Of a stretch of DNA of 39,982 nt, positions 1 to 8,110 are shown one piece after another. The first letter of the stretch is position 1; the number at the start of each line of letters is the position of its first letter. Source of the DNA: CAYSLU01 sp964431965 (GTDB lineage Bacteria > Verrucomicrobiota > Kiritimatiellia > CAIKKV01 > CAYSLU01); assembly GCA_964431965.1 (NCBI GenBank), contig CAYSLU010000045.1:1-39982 (forward strand), given 5' to 3'. A program made the position numbers and the translations under genes. The notes beneath the pieces were generated by a model, which was not told the DNA's origin, did not search any database, and saw nothing but the letters and a program-made list of their open reading frames with translations.

Positions 1-468
1 GCGCTCCTCGTTGATGATGTTGAGCATGCTCGCGAGGGTCGTCGATTTTCCGGAGCCGGTCGGTCCGGTGACCAGGATCAAGCCGCGCGGGCGGAACAGC
101 AGATCCTTGACCTGAGGAGGCAGCCCGATCTCCGCCAGCGTCAGCAGCCGGGTCGGAATCAGGCGGAGCGCCATGCCGATCGAACCCTTGGACTTGAACA
201 CGCTCACGCGGAACCGGGCGAGCTCCCCGAAGCTGAACCCAAAGTCGGTGCCCCCGCGCTCCCGCACGCGCTGCTGCTGCTCCTCAGAGGTGATGCTCTT
301 CATCAGCCGCTCGGTGTCCTCTGACGAGAGCACCGGGCAGTCGATCGCGTGCATGTGGCCGTGGATGCGAAGCACCGGCGGCACGCCGACCTTCACGTGC
401 AGGTCGGACGCATCCATCTCCACGGCGGCCCGAAGCAGGTCGCTCATCTCGATCTCGGGTGCGCTCAC
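1..468 (-). CDS. pilT: PilT-type pilus retraction ATPase (3' end cut by window edge)
   Basis: Hexameric ATPase at the cytoplasmic base of the type IV pilus that drives pilus depolymerisation and retraction. Only the first 156 residues are inside the window. The N-terminal region contains the PilT-like stretch MSDLLRAAVEMDASDLHVKV and then RFRVSVF, followed by the Walker A motif GPTGSGKST near residue 139. The rest, including the Asp box, Walker B and the AIRNLIRE-type region, lies outside. The likely start is GTG at 468, which overlaps the pilB TAG stop by one base and has GGGAG nine bases upstream. An ATG at 447 would begin at MSDLLRAA and is the alternative. The overlap with pilB implies one transcript and a shared pilus or twitching role. 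Confidence 0.9.
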   Translation of the reverse strand, partial: MSAPEIEMSDLLRAAVEMDASDLHVKVGVPPVLRIHGHMHAIDCPVLSSEDTERLMKSITSEEQQQRVRERGGTDFGFSFGELARFRVSVFKSKGSIGMALRLIPTRLLTLAEIGLPPQVKDLLFRPRGLILVTGPTGSGKSTTLASMLNIINEER

Positions 469-2177
469 TAGTTCAAGTCTCCCATGGTCACGCGCATGAC
501 TTCCTCGACCGTGGTCACGCCGGCGATCACCTTGCGCAGACCGTCCTCGCGGAGTGTCCTCATCCCGAGCTGCCGGGCGCGAATCCTCAGCTCGGCCGAC
601 GACACCTTGTTGAAGATCATGCGCTGGATCTCGTCGTTGACCGTGAAGAGTTCGAAAATGCCCGTCCGGCCATGATAGCCCGTGAGCGAGCAGTTGGGGC
701 ACCCGCGCCCCCGATACAGGTGAACCTGCGACAGTTGGTCCGCATCCAGCCCGAGCGTGTGCGCTTCGGACTCAGTGGGCGCGTACTCCTCCTTGCAGTT
801 GGGGCAGATATTCCGGATCAGGCGCTGGGCCATCACGCCGCGGATCGAAGACGCCACCAGGAAGGGCTTGATGCCGATGTCGAGCAATCGGGTGATGGCG
901 CTCGGCGCGTCGTTCGTGTGGAGCGTGCTGAACACCAGGTGGCCGGTGAGCGACGCCTCGGTCGCGATTCGAGCGGTCTCCAAGTCTCGAATTTCACCGA
1001 TCATCACAATATTCGGCGCCTGGCGCAGAATTGCGCGCAGGGCAGAGGCAAACGTCAGCCCGATGTCCTCCCGCACGTGGACCTGGTTGATGCCGGACAT
1101 CTGGTACTCGACCGGATCCTCGACCGTGATGATCTTGCGGTCCGGTCGGTTCACGTAGTTCAAACACGCATAGAGCGTGGTCGTCTTGCCCGATCCGGTC
1201 GGCCCCGTCACGAGGATGATCCCGTCCGACAGCCCGATCAGGCGCTCGAAGGTCTCCTGGTCGTCCGAGAAGAAGCCGAGCTTCGGCAGCCCCAGCGCCA
1301 GGTTCTGCTTGTCCAGTATTCGCATGACGATCGACTCGCCATGCACCGACGGAACGCTGGACACCCGGATGTCGATCTCGCGGCCCTTGATGTTGAGCTC
1401 GATGCGTCCGTCCTGCGGAAGCCGCTTCTCCGCGATCTTCATGTTCGCCATGATCTTCACGCGGCTGATGATGGCGGACTGCAGGCGCTTCGGCGGGCTC
1501 TCGACCTCGTGAAGCACGCCGTCGATCCGGTACCGGACCCGGAACCGTTTCTCCATCGGCTCCAGATGGATGTCCGACGCCCGGTTCCGGTGCGCTTCGT
1601 AGATGACCAGGCTGACCAGCTTGATGATGGGAACGTCCGACTCCGTGACGTCCGCTTCCTCGGCCAGCGCGTCGGACATCGGAGCCACGATGCCGACGGC
1701 GTCGTCCGTGATCTGGTTGATCATGGACTCCATGGTCGACTCGATCGGGTAGTAGCGGTCAAGCGCCGCGCTGATTTCCTGAGGCGGCGCGACCACGCCT
1801 TCCACCTGGCAGTTCAGGACGTGCCGTAGCGTGTCGAGCGTATCGACGTCCAGGGGGTCCCCGATGGCCACCGTCAGGGAGTTGTCCTGCTTGTAGACAG
1901 GGACCACCTTGTACCGGCGGGCGACATCCAGAGGGACGGCGGAGATGGTCTCGGCGGGGAGCGTGTGCTCGGCAATGCTGACCATGTCCATCCCGAATCG
2001 GCCCGCCACCGTCCGGAGGATGTCCTTCGGATCGACCACCGACTGGGAAACCAGTTCATCGACGACCGATACACCCATGCCGGGGGCCAGGGACGCGCGA
2101 ATCTTGTCCGCCACCTCGCGCGTGACCAGCCCCTCTTCGAGGAGCACCTCAAGCACGTAGTCGTCGTTTCGAGTCAA
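468..2177 (-). CDS. pilB: PilB/GspE-family assembly ATPase
   Basis: Cytoplasmic AAA-type ATPase of the GspE/PulE/PilB family, 569 aa, which powers type IV pilus extension or type II secretion. In order: an N-terminal MshEN/GspE-N type domain (about 1-150), the N2 domain with ASDIHLEP (about 205), Walker A GPTGSGKTTT near residue 325, the Asp box ITVEDPVEY, Walker B IVMIGEIRD, the His box TGHLVFSTLHTNDAPSA, and the paired zinc motif CPNC near 459 and CPNC near 493. The start is TTG at 2177, chosen because AAGGAG lies seven bases upstream; the first in-frame Met is well inside the domain. The immediately following pilT gene favours a pilus role over type II secretion. Confidence 0.88.
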   Translation of the reverse strand: MTRNDDYVLEVLLEEGLVTREVADKIRASLAPGMGVSVVDELVSQSVVDPKDILRTVAGRFGMDMVSIAEHTLPAETISAVPLDVARRYKVVPVYKQDNSLTVAIGDPLDVDTLDTLRHVLNCQVEGVVAPPQEISAALDRYYPIESTMESMINQITDDAVGIVAPMSDALAEEADVTESDVPIIKLVSLVIYEAHRNRASDIHLEPMEKRFRVRYRIDGVLHEVESPPKRLQSAIISRVKIMANMKIAEKRLPQDGRIELNIKGREIDIRVSSVPSVHGESIVMRILDKQNLALGLPKLGFFSDDQETFERLIGLSDGIILVTGPTGSGKTTTLYACLNYVNRPDRKIITVEDPVEYQMSGINQVHVREDIGLTFASALRAILRQAPNIVMIGEIRDLETARIATEASLTGHLVFSTLHTNDAPSAITRLLDIGIKPFLVASSIRGVMAQRLIRNICPNCKEEYAPTESEAHTLGLDADQLSQVHLYRGRGCPNCSLTGYHGRTGIFELFTVNDEIQRMIFNKVSSAELRIRARQLGMRTLREDGLRKVIAGVTTVEEVMRVTMGDLN

Positions 2178-2239
2178 CCCGGAACTCCTTGCGCCCGGTG
2201 ATCAGCCGCCGTGGCCTCTGCCCGCGCACCGGCAACTTA

Positions 2240-3361
2240 TCAGAACCCGCCGGTCGCGCCAAGAGATTCGGCCAGCGTTGCCCGGATGATCCACACGCTG
2301 TTGGTCTCCGGTGAAGACGGCGGGATCGCGGCCCAGCCGTACGGAATGCGGTCGTACACGCACACCACGGTCCGCTTGTCTATGGCTACGACCTCCGTGT
2401 AGCACGAAGACGTGTTCGGCAGCAGCATGGCCTCATCCTCCCGGAAGGCGTTGTGGTGCTCCTCCAAGTTGATCCGCGACCACGCTCGACCGTCGCCGGT
2501 TGGATCGCACCAGAGGAACGGGCTCGGTCGCCCGCCCGTGAGGACGATCGCCCCGCCGTCCAGGACCGCAAGGCTCGGCTGCACGGAGAACGCGCTATCC
2601 ATCCCGCGGGCGCTCGACCAGGTCTGGCCGTCGTCGATGCTGAACGTCTGCCCGTACTGGCAGCCGGATCCGACCCGAAACACGCACATCAGCCGTCCGT
2701 CGCGCAGCCGGCACAGCGCCGCCTCGCACGGCCCTTCTCCGCCTGGCAGCGGACACTCCGGGCCCGCGATCACCCCGGCGATCTCCCACTCCACGCCATC
2801 GCCCGAGCTCGCCCCCACCAGAGAGTACCGGCTGTCGCCCTCGAACGTGCCGTACAGAGTGGCCAGATACCGCCCGTCCCGCCGCACGAGGCACTGCCCG
2901 TTGAACACGAACCCGCATGCGCCCGCGTCGCCGATCGGCTTGTCCCGTCGCGGCCACCCGGTGACGCGAACGCCGGATTCCACGACCTCAACGAGGCGGC
3001 TTCCCCGGCGCACGCGCACGTACGGGGCCCCCATGCCGCCGGCGCGTCGATACAGGTAGTAGGGCAGGAACGCCGCGTCCCCGGACGGAAGCGTGACGTG
3101 TACGTCTCCGTAGGGCGCGGCGATCAGGTCGCCCCACGTCCGCCCCCCGTCGGTCGACCAGGCCCGAAAGCTCGTCGACTGACTGGTGTGGACATCCGCG
3201 TAGTTGGACATCGTGACCAGCAGATCGCCGCCCGCCATCCGGGACAGGGTGGGAAACCAGAGGTAGCCGCTGCTCCGCGCGACCAGAACCGGAGCCGTGA
3301 CATCAATCACCGCGCCCCTCAGGCGGTACGTCCGCCCCTGCGGCCATTCCGGCAACGCCAT
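2240..3361 (-). CDS. Sialidase-like BNR/Asp-box protein
   Basis: A 373-aa protein that looks like a beta-propeller of the sialidase (GH33/BNR) superfamily. Asp-box-like repeats are visible as STDGGRTW (69-76), SSGDGVEW (185-192) and SIDDGQTW (241-248). Conserved small-residue and aromatic segments such as FPTLSRMAGGDLLV lie near the N-terminus. I see no signal peptide, transmembrane helix or lipobox, so it should be cytosolic unless exported by another route. The start is ATG 3361 with GGGAGG six bases upstream. It lies 22 bp downstream of gatB and 62 bp upstream of pilB on the same strand, so it is probably co-transcribed. Substrate unknown: sialidase activity is not shown, and many Asp-box proteins are other glycoside-acting or inactive propellers. 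Confidence 0.7.
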   Translation of the reverse strand: MALPEWPQGRTYRLRGAVIDVTAPVLVARSSGYLWFPTLSRMAGGDLLVTMSNYADVHTSQSTSFRAWSTDGGRTWGDLIAAPYGDVHVTLPSGDAAFLPYYLYRRAGGMGAPYVRVRRGSRLVEVVESGVRVTGWPRRDKPIGDAGACGFVFNGQCLVRRDGRYLATLYGTFEGDSRYSLVGASSGDGVEWEIAGVIAGPECPLPGGEGPCEAALCRLRDGRLMCVFRVGSGCQYGQTFSIDDGQTWSSARGMDSAFSVQPSLAVLDGGAIVLTGGRPSPFLWCDPTGDGRAWSRINLEEHHNAFREDEAMLLPNTSSCYTEVVAIDKRTVVCVYDRIPYGWAAIPPSSPETNSVWIIRATLAESLGATGGF

Positions 3362-3383
3362 GCGAACCTCCCGCCCGGCCCGG

Positions 3384-4805
3384 TCAGCCCAGCTTCCGCT
3401 TCAGCATCTCACCCACCATCTGCGGGTTGGCCTTCCCCTTGCTCAGGCGCATCACCTGCCCGACCAGAAACTGGAGCGCCGCCCCCTTGCCGTTGCGGAA
3501 ATCATCGACCGATTTCGGATTCGCGGCGATCGCCTGGTCGGCAAACGACTCGATCGCGCCGCTGTCGCTCACTTGGGCCAAGCCCCGGCGGCCGACGATC
3601 TCGTCGGGATCCCCGCCCTTCTCGAACAGCTCCGCGAAGACTTCCTTCGCCGTGTTCGAGTTGATGGCCTTCGCCTCGCACAGCTTCACCAGGCCAGCCA
3701 GCGCCCCCGGCGTGATCCGGACAGCCGAGAGATCCATCTCCCGCTCGGCGAGCATCCGGAGCATCTCCGTCATCATCCAGTTCGACACGGCCTTGGCATT
3801 CGGAGCCCGCCGGGCCGCGGACTCGAAGAAGTCGGCCACCGGCTTCTCGGCCACCAGAACCCGGGCATCGTATTCCGGAAGGCCGTACTCGGCAACAAAG
3901 CGGGCCCGGCGGTCCCGAGGCAGCTCCGGAAGCGACCGCGCCCACTCCGCCACGCGCTCGTCCCCCAGAACCACCGGCATCAGGTCCGGCTCCGGGAAGT
4001 ACCGGTAGTCGTGGGCGTCCTCCTTGGTCCGCATCGAGGACGTAACCCCCGACTCCGAGTCCCATCGCCGCGTCTCCTGGATGATGGCCCCCCCCGACCG
4101 GACCACTTCGACCTGGCGGTCGATCTCGTGCTGCACGGCGTTGAACACGCCCTTGAACGTGTTCAGGTTCTTGATCTCAACCTTGGTCCCCAGCTCCCGC
4201 TGCCCCTCGGGCCGGACGCTGCAGTTGACGTCGACCCGCAGATTCCCCTGCTCCAGGTTGCAGTCGCTGACTCCGGCGTAGACCATGATCTGCTTCAGCG
4301 CCTGCAGGTAGGCGAACGCCTCCTCGGCGGACGCCATGTCGGGCTCCGACACGATCTCCATGAGGGGCACCCCGGCCCGGTTGAAGTTGATGCCGCTGCT
4401 GGCGCTGAAGTGCATGTTCTTCGCGACATCCTCTTCGAGGTGGATGCGCGTGACGCCGACCGTCTTGACATGGCCGCCGGCCTCGATCTCCACAGCCCCG
4501 CCGAGGCACAGCGGCTTGTCGAACTGGGTGATCTGGTAGTTCTTCGGCATGTCGGGGTAGAAGTAGTTCTTCCGGTCGAACTTGCTGTACGAGCTGATGC
4601 GCGAGCCGATCATAAGCCCGGCCAGGACCGTCATCCGAATGGCCTCACCGTTCATGACCGGCAGCACGCCCGGGTAGCCCAGGCACACCGGGCACACCTG
4701 CGTGTTGGGAGGCGCGCCGTACGTCGTGCTGCACCCGCAGAACATCTTGGAGCGCGTCTTCAGCTGGACGTGCGTTTCCAGCCCGATCGTCGGGACGTAC
4801 TTCAT
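3384..4805 (-). CDS. gatB: Asp/Glu-tRNA amidotransferase subunit B
   Basis: The tRNA-binding and kinase subunit of GatCAB, which activates Glu-tRNA(Gln) or Asp-tRNA(Asn) with ATP before amidation. The protein is 473 aa, normal for the family. It starts MKYVPTIGLETHVQLKT and carries the zinc-binding cluster CGC plus CPVC (about residues 23-42), then the signature stretches YPDMPKNYQITQFD and LEEDVAKN. A tail domain (GatB/YqeY) ends in the QVMRLSKGKANPQ motif. The start ATG at 4805 overlaps the gatA stop (ATGA); the frame is open further upstream, but that part lies inside gatA and lacks similarity. The complete gatCAB set suggests that the organism makes Gln-tRNA and/or Asn-tRNA indirectly. 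Confidence 0.97.
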   Translation of the reverse strand: MKYVPTIGLETHVQLKTRSKMFCGCSTTYGAPPNTQVCPVCLGYPGVLPVMNGEAIRMTVLAGLMIGSRISSYSKFDRKNYFYPDMPKNYQITQFDKPLCLGGAVEIEAGGHVKTVGVTRIHLEEDVAKNMHFSASSGINFNRAGVPLMEIVSEPDMASAEEAFAYLQALKQIMVYAGVSDCNLEQGNLRVDVNCSVRPEGQRELGTKVEIKNLNTFKGVFNAVQHEIDRQVEVVRSGGAIIQETRRWDSESGVTSSMRTKEDAHDYRYFPEPDLMPVVLGDERVAEWARSLPELPRDRRARFVAEYGLPEYDARVLVAEKPVADFFESAARRAPNAKAVSNWMMTEMLRMLAEREMDLSAVRITPGALAGLVKLCEAKAINSNTAKEVFAELFEKGGDPDEIVGRRGLAQVSDSGAIESFADQAIAANPKSVDDFRNGKGAALQFLVGQVMRLSKGKANPQMVGEMLKRKLG

Positions 4806-6277
4806 GTGGCGCTCCCGTGGAGCGGCGGCCGCCGCCCGACCCACCCGGCGGACTGCTCGTAGGCGTGCCCGACTCGGAGTATCCGGTCCTCCCGGAATGC
4901 CGGCCCGATGATCTGAAGGCCGACGGGCAGCCCGCCCGCCGTGAACCCGCACGGAACGGACAGCCCGCAGATCCCCGCCAGATTCGCGGGAATCGTCAGG
5001 ATGTCTCCCAGATACATCTGGATCGGATCGTCGGCCTTCTCGCCCAGCCGGTACGCCGGCGTCGGCGCCACCGCAGACACGATCGCATCGCACGCCTCGA
5101 ACGCCCGCTCAAAATCGCGACGGATGAGCGTCCGGACCTTCTGCGCCGTCAGGTAGTAGGCGTCGTGGTATCCGCTGCTCAGCACGTAGGTGCCCAGGAT
5201 GACCCGGCGCTTGACCTCCGCCCCGAAGCCTTGAGCCCGGGTCTTGCCGTACAGGTCGATCGGATCCGTTGCGCCGGACGCCCGAAACCCGTACCGCACG
5301 CCGTCGAAGCGGGCCAGAGTGGCCGACGCCTCGGCTGGAGCGATAATGTAGTAGGTCGCCACCGCGTACCGCGTGTGCGGCAGGCTGATGTCCACAACCT
5401 CCGCTCCCAGCGCCCGGCATTGATCGATGGCGGACCGGACCGCCCGCTCGACCTCCGGATCCATTCCATCGACGAAGTACTCGCGCGGCAGACCGAGCCG
5501 CATGCCCTTCAGGCCAGCCGACAGCCCCGCCGCGTAATCCGGGACAGGAACATCCACGGACGTCGAGTCGCGCGGGTCGATCCCGGCCATGACGGACAGC
5601 AGCAGCGCCGCGTCCCGAACGTCTTTCGTCATCGGGCCGATCTGGTCCAGCGACGATGCGAAGGCCGTCAGCCCGAAGCGGGAAACCCGTCCGTACGACG
5701 GCTTCAGCCCGACGCACCCGCAGAAAGAGGCTGGCTGCCGGATGGAACCGCCGGTATCGCTGCCGAGCGCGGCCAGAGCCTCGTCCGCGGCGACCACGGC
5801 GGCCGAGCCGCCGCTCGACCCGCCCGGCACCCGGTCGAGCGCCCACGGATTGCGCGTCGGCCGGAATGCGGAGTTCTCGGTGCTGGACCCCATCGCGAAC
5901 TCGTCCATGTTCGTGCGGCCCAGCAGGACGGCGCCTTCGGCCCGCAGCCGCGCCACCGCCGTGGCGTCGTACGGGGACACGTAGCCCGCCAGAATGCGCG
6001 AGCCGCAGGTGCACGGCTGGCCCCGGACGTTCAGGACATCCTTGAGGGCGATCGGCACGCCCAGCAGGCGGCCAGCCGATCCGGACGCGCGCGCGGCATC
6101 AGCGCCTCTCGCCTGAGCCAGCGCATCCGCGTCGTCCACCGCCACATATCCCTGCACGTGAGAATCGCGGGCACGGATGGCCGCCAGCACAGCCCGCACC
6201 AAGTCCTCGGACGAACAGGTTCCTCGCGCCAGCTGGCCCAGCGCCTCGTGAACGGTCAGTTGGTTCAGGGCGCTCAT
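4802..6277 (-). CDS. gatA: Asp/Glu-tRNA amidotransferase subunit A
   Basis: The amidase-signature subunit of GatCAB, 491 aa; it releases ammonia from glutamine for transfer to the activated aminoacyl-tRNA. The catalytic triad is visible: Lys79 in IALKDVL, cis-Ser154 in GGSSGGSAA and nucleophile Ser178 in GSDTGGSIRQPA. The numbering coincides with the well-studied Staphylococcus aureus GatA triad. The start ATG at 6277 gives MSALNQLTVHEAL and overlaps the gatC stop (ATGA). The stop overlaps gatB in the same way, so the three subunits are translationally coupled. The upstream extension of the open frame runs across gatC and is not coding. Confidence 0.97.
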   Translation of the reverse strand: MSALNQLTVHEALGQLARGTCSSEDLVRAVLAAIRARDSHVQGYVAVDDADALAQARGADAARASGSAGRLLGVPIALKDVLNVRGQPCTCGSRILAGYVSPYDATAVARLRAEGAVLLGRTNMDEFAMGSSTENSAFRPTRNPWALDRVPGGSSGGSAAVVAADEALAALGSDTGGSIRQPASFCGCVGLKPSYGRVSRFGLTAFASSLDQIGPMTKDVRDAALLLSVMAGIDPRDSTSVDVPVPDYAAGLSAGLKGMRLGLPREYFVDGMDPEVERAVRSAIDQCRALGAEVVDISLPHTRYAVATYYIIAPAEASATLARFDGVRYGFRASGATDPIDLYGKTRAQGFGAEVKRRVILGTYVLSSGYHDAYYLTAQKVRTLIRRDFERAFEACDAIVSAVAPTPAYRLGEKADDPIQMYLGDILTIPANLAGICGLSVPCGFTAGGLPVGLQIIGPAFREDRILRVGHAYEQSAGWVGRRPPLHGSAT

Positions 6278-6579
6278 TCGACAATCTTGGGTACGGTGAA
6301 CTGGTCGTCCACGTGCGCGGGAGCGTTGGACAGAGCCACCGCCCGATCCAAGCTGGGCTGCACCTCGTCGGCGCGAAAGACGTTCTGTACGGCAAAGCCG
6401 TGCGCCGTCGGCTCGACTCCGTCCAGATCGAGATCCGTCAGTTCCTGAAAGTGCTCGATGACCTGCTCGAGCTGCTTCTGGAACGCCGCCGCCTCCGCCG
6501 CCTCCAGCTGCAGTCGGGCGAGGTTCGCCACATACGCGACATCTATGGAGTCCGCCTGCTTCGGGTCCGCTTGGCTCAT
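6274..6579 (-). CDS. gatC: Asp/Glu-tRNA amidotransferase subunit C
   Basis: The small structural subunit (101 aa) that wraps around GatA and stabilises the GatCAB complex. The family pattern is visible: VAYVANLARLQLEAAEAAAF at residues 14-33, a helix with LEQVIEHFQELTDLD, then GVEPTAHGFAVQNVFRADEV and the terminal FTVPKIVE. The start ATG at 6579 has AGGAG eleven bases upstream. It is the first gene of the leftward operon and has a well-formed promoter at 6618-6646, facing away from the small coiled-coil gene on the other strand. Confidence 0.94.
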   Translation of the reverse strand: MSQADPKQADSIDVAYVANLARLQLEAAEAAAFQKQLEQVIEHFQELTDLDLDGVEPTAHGFAVQNVFRADEVQPSLDRAVALSNAPAHVDDQFTVPKIVE

Positions 6580-6617
6580 GTCCGCTCCGTCTCCTGTAGG
6601 GGTGTTGGAGGGCGCCG

Positions 6618-6646
6618 ATTATGGGCCAAAGACGGCCCGCACACAA
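6618..6646 (-). promoter_or_regulatory. Predicted sigma70-type promoter of gatCAB
   Basis: On the minus strand, TTGTGT (6641-6646) is followed by a 17-base spacer and CATAAT (6618-6623). The expected transcript would start near 6611, leaving a leader of about 30 bases before gatC. Prediction from sequence only. Confidence 0.6.
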
Positions 6647-6664
6647 CCCCCTTTGCCGCGGCGG

Positions 6665-6693
6665 TTGACACCGCCGGCTGCCTGCCCTACGGT
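6665..6693 (+). promoter_or_regulatory. Predicted promoter of the small coiled-coil gene
   Basis: A perfect TTGACA (6665-6670), a 17-base spacer and TACGGT (6688-6693) give an expected start near 6700 and a leader of about 24 bases. It is back to back with the gatC promoter; the two -35 boxes are only 18 bp apart, so the two promoters could compete or share a regulator. Confidence 0.5.
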
Positions 6694-6723
6694 GTTTCCC
6701 ATACACACCTCTGGAGGACCGGC

Positions 6724-7032
6724 ATGAACGAAAAGGGACTGAAGAGCTCCTTCGACTTGGCCATGGAGCGCATGGCGGCGCGCGACGGCGGGCTGGTGAA
6801 CCTGACCGCCGAGCAGAAGAAGGCCATCGGCGATCTGGCCCAGAGGACAAAGGCCAAGATCGCCGAAATCGAGATCCTGTTCGCCCAGACGCTGGCGAAG
6901 GCCCGAGCCAACCCGGACGCCGCGAAAGCGGCGGAGGAGGCATCCAAGGTCGAAGGCGAGCGGGACCAGGCGATCGGCAAGCTGCGTGATGCGGAAGAGC
7001 GCGACAAGGACCGGATTCGCCGCGGCGCATAG
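6724..7032 (+). CDS. Small charged coiled-coil protein, function unknown
   Basis: A 102-aa soluble protein rich in Lys, Glu, Ala and Arg, predicted to be almost wholly helical. Residues about 28-100 form heptad-like stretches (AEQKKAIGDLAQRTKAKIAE, then KVEGERDQAIGKLRDAEERD) typical of a coiled coil. There is no signal peptide, membrane segment, Cys or known catalytic motif. The start is ATG 6724 with GGAGG six bases upstream and a good promoter at 6665-6693. It stands as its own short transcription unit between gatC and a glycosyltransferase. I do not recognise it with confidence; it resembles small conserved hypothetical proteins of PVC bacteria. The codon pattern matches the neighbours, so I consider it a real gene. 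Confidence 0.82.
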   Translation: MNEKGLKSSFDLAMERMAARDGGLVNLTAEQKKAIGDLAQRTKAKIAEIEILFAQTLAKARANPDAAKAAEEASKVEGERDQAIGKLRDAEERDKDRIRRGA

Positions 7033-7062
7033 CACGGCGCGTGCAGCGGACGCAGAGCGCTC

Positions 7063-7091
7063 TTGATTTGGGCCCGGCCGTCGCATACCCT
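7063..7091 (+). promoter_or_regulatory. Predicted promoter of the GT9 glycosyltransferase gene
   Basis: TTGATT (7063-7068), a 17-base spacer and TACCCT (7086-7091) precede the ATG at 7105 by only 13 bases. The transcript would therefore have a very short leader, which fits the absence of a Shine-Dalgarno sequence. Weak -10 match; tentative. Confidence 0.35.
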
Positions 7092-7104
7092 CCGTCGGCG
7101 AACG

Positions 7105-8094
7105 ATGCAGCCCGCTCGCATACTCGTCATCAAGCTGAGCTCGCTGGGCGATCTCTTCCACGCCTTGCCGACCGTCCACCTCCTCAAGGCCGGCCTGTCA
7201 GCGACGGTGGACTGGGTGACCCAGCCTGAGTATGTCGAGCTCGTTCGCTGTTTTACCGACGTCGACCGAGTCATCGCATTCCCCAGGCGCCGGTTCATCC
7301 GCCGGGCGGCGGGATTCCTGCGCGAGCTGCGGCTCGAGCGGTACACGCACATCATCGATCTTCAGGGCCTGCTCAAGAGCGCGGCAGTCGCCCGCCTGGC
7401 TCGCGGCGACGACCGCATCGGGCCATCGTTCCACCGCGAAGGGGCCGGATTCCTCTACAGCCGTGTGGCAGGCGTGCGAAACCGGCAGCGCCACGCGGTC
7501 GAGGAAAGCCTCGACGTGCTCCGGCTCCTCGGCCGTCCAGCCGGGCCCGTAGAGTTCCCCGTGCGGTTCCCGAAAGCTCAGCTGGCCGATCCAGCGCCGC
7601 GGATCGGTATCGTCCCGGTGTCGCGCTGGCCGACCAAGAACTGGCCGGCCGAATCATTCACGGCCGTCGCGCGAACGCTTCGGTCGGAGGCGCGCGCCTC
7701 CATCTTCCTGCTCGGCGGGCCCGACAACGTGACGGCGTGCGCAAAGATCGCCGGGCAGTTGGGCGGACCGCTGGTGAACCAGGCGGGGCGGCTGTCTCTG
7801 GTGGAAACAGGAAGCGTGCTGGCCGGGCTGGACCTGCTGATCGCCAACGACTCGGGCCCGATGCACATGGCCGCCGCGCTGGGCGTTCCCGTGCTGGCCG
7901 TCTTCGGAGCGACGGACCCCGGACGGACCAGGCCGTTCGGCGCGTCGCACCGCGTGGAGCATCTCGGTCTTCCGTGTCAGCCGTGCTTCCGAAAGACATG
8001 CCAATTCGGCGACAACCGGTGCCTGGCGGGCCTTGCCCCGGAGCGCGTGGCGACGACGGCCCTGGAGATGCTGAGCCGGCAGGCAAAGGGCTGA
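7105..8094 (+). CDS. Glycosyltransferase family 9 (heptosyltransferase-like)
   Basis: A GT-B fold transferase of 329 aa, related to LPS heptosyltransferases (WaaC/WaaF/RfaF class), acting at the inner face of the cytoplasmic membrane on lipid A-core or a similar glycan. Seen: the N-terminal ILVIKLSSLGDLFHALPTV loop, HIIDLQGLLKSA, a nucleotide-sugar region RWPTKNWPAESF, and the GT9 signature NDSGPMHMAAALGVPVLAVFG followed by TDPGRTRP. A Cys-rich tail (CQPC, KTC, NRC) is seen in many members of this family. The start ATG 7105 begins MQPARILVIK; an open-frame start 14 codons earlier lies in the promoter. It converges on the radical SAM gene with a 16-base gap. The sugar donor is unknown; true LPS heptose transfer is inference. 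Confidence 0.88.
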   Translation: MQPARILVIKLSSLGDLFHALPTVHLLKAGLSATVDWVTQPEYVELVRCFTDVDRVIAFPRRRFIRRAAGFLRELRLERYTHIIDLQGLLKSAAVARLARGDDRIGPSFHREGAGFLYSRVAGVRNRQRHAVEESLDVLRLLGRPAGPVEFPVRFPKAQLADPAPRIGIVPVSRWPTKNWPAESFTAVARTLRSEARASIFLLGGPDNVTACAKIAGQLGGPLVNQAGRLSLVETGSVLAGLDLLIANDSGPMHMAAALGVPVLAVFGATDPGRTRPFGASHRVEHLGLPCQPCFRKTCQFGDNRCLAGLAPERVATTALEMLSRQAKG

Positions 8095-8110
8095 GTCATC
8101 GGCGCTGCGG

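Noticed and set aside
2453..3664. Plus-strand open frame of 403 codons opposite the sialidase-like gene
   Set aside because: Arg/Pro/Ala-rich shadow; the minus-strand product has Asp boxes and a strong Shine-Dalgarno sequence.
4802..7030. Long upstream extension of gatA (742-codon frame)
   Set aside because: The extra 251 codons overlap gatC and the divergent promoter region; family similarity, the ATGA overlap and the active-site numbering fix the start at 6277.
6624..8094. Genomic island or mobile element signs around the glycan genes 7105-13196
   Set aside because: No integrase, transposase, terminal repeats or composition break were seen; tRNA-Pro at 14666-14742 shows no duplicated 3' end at the far side that I could find by eye.
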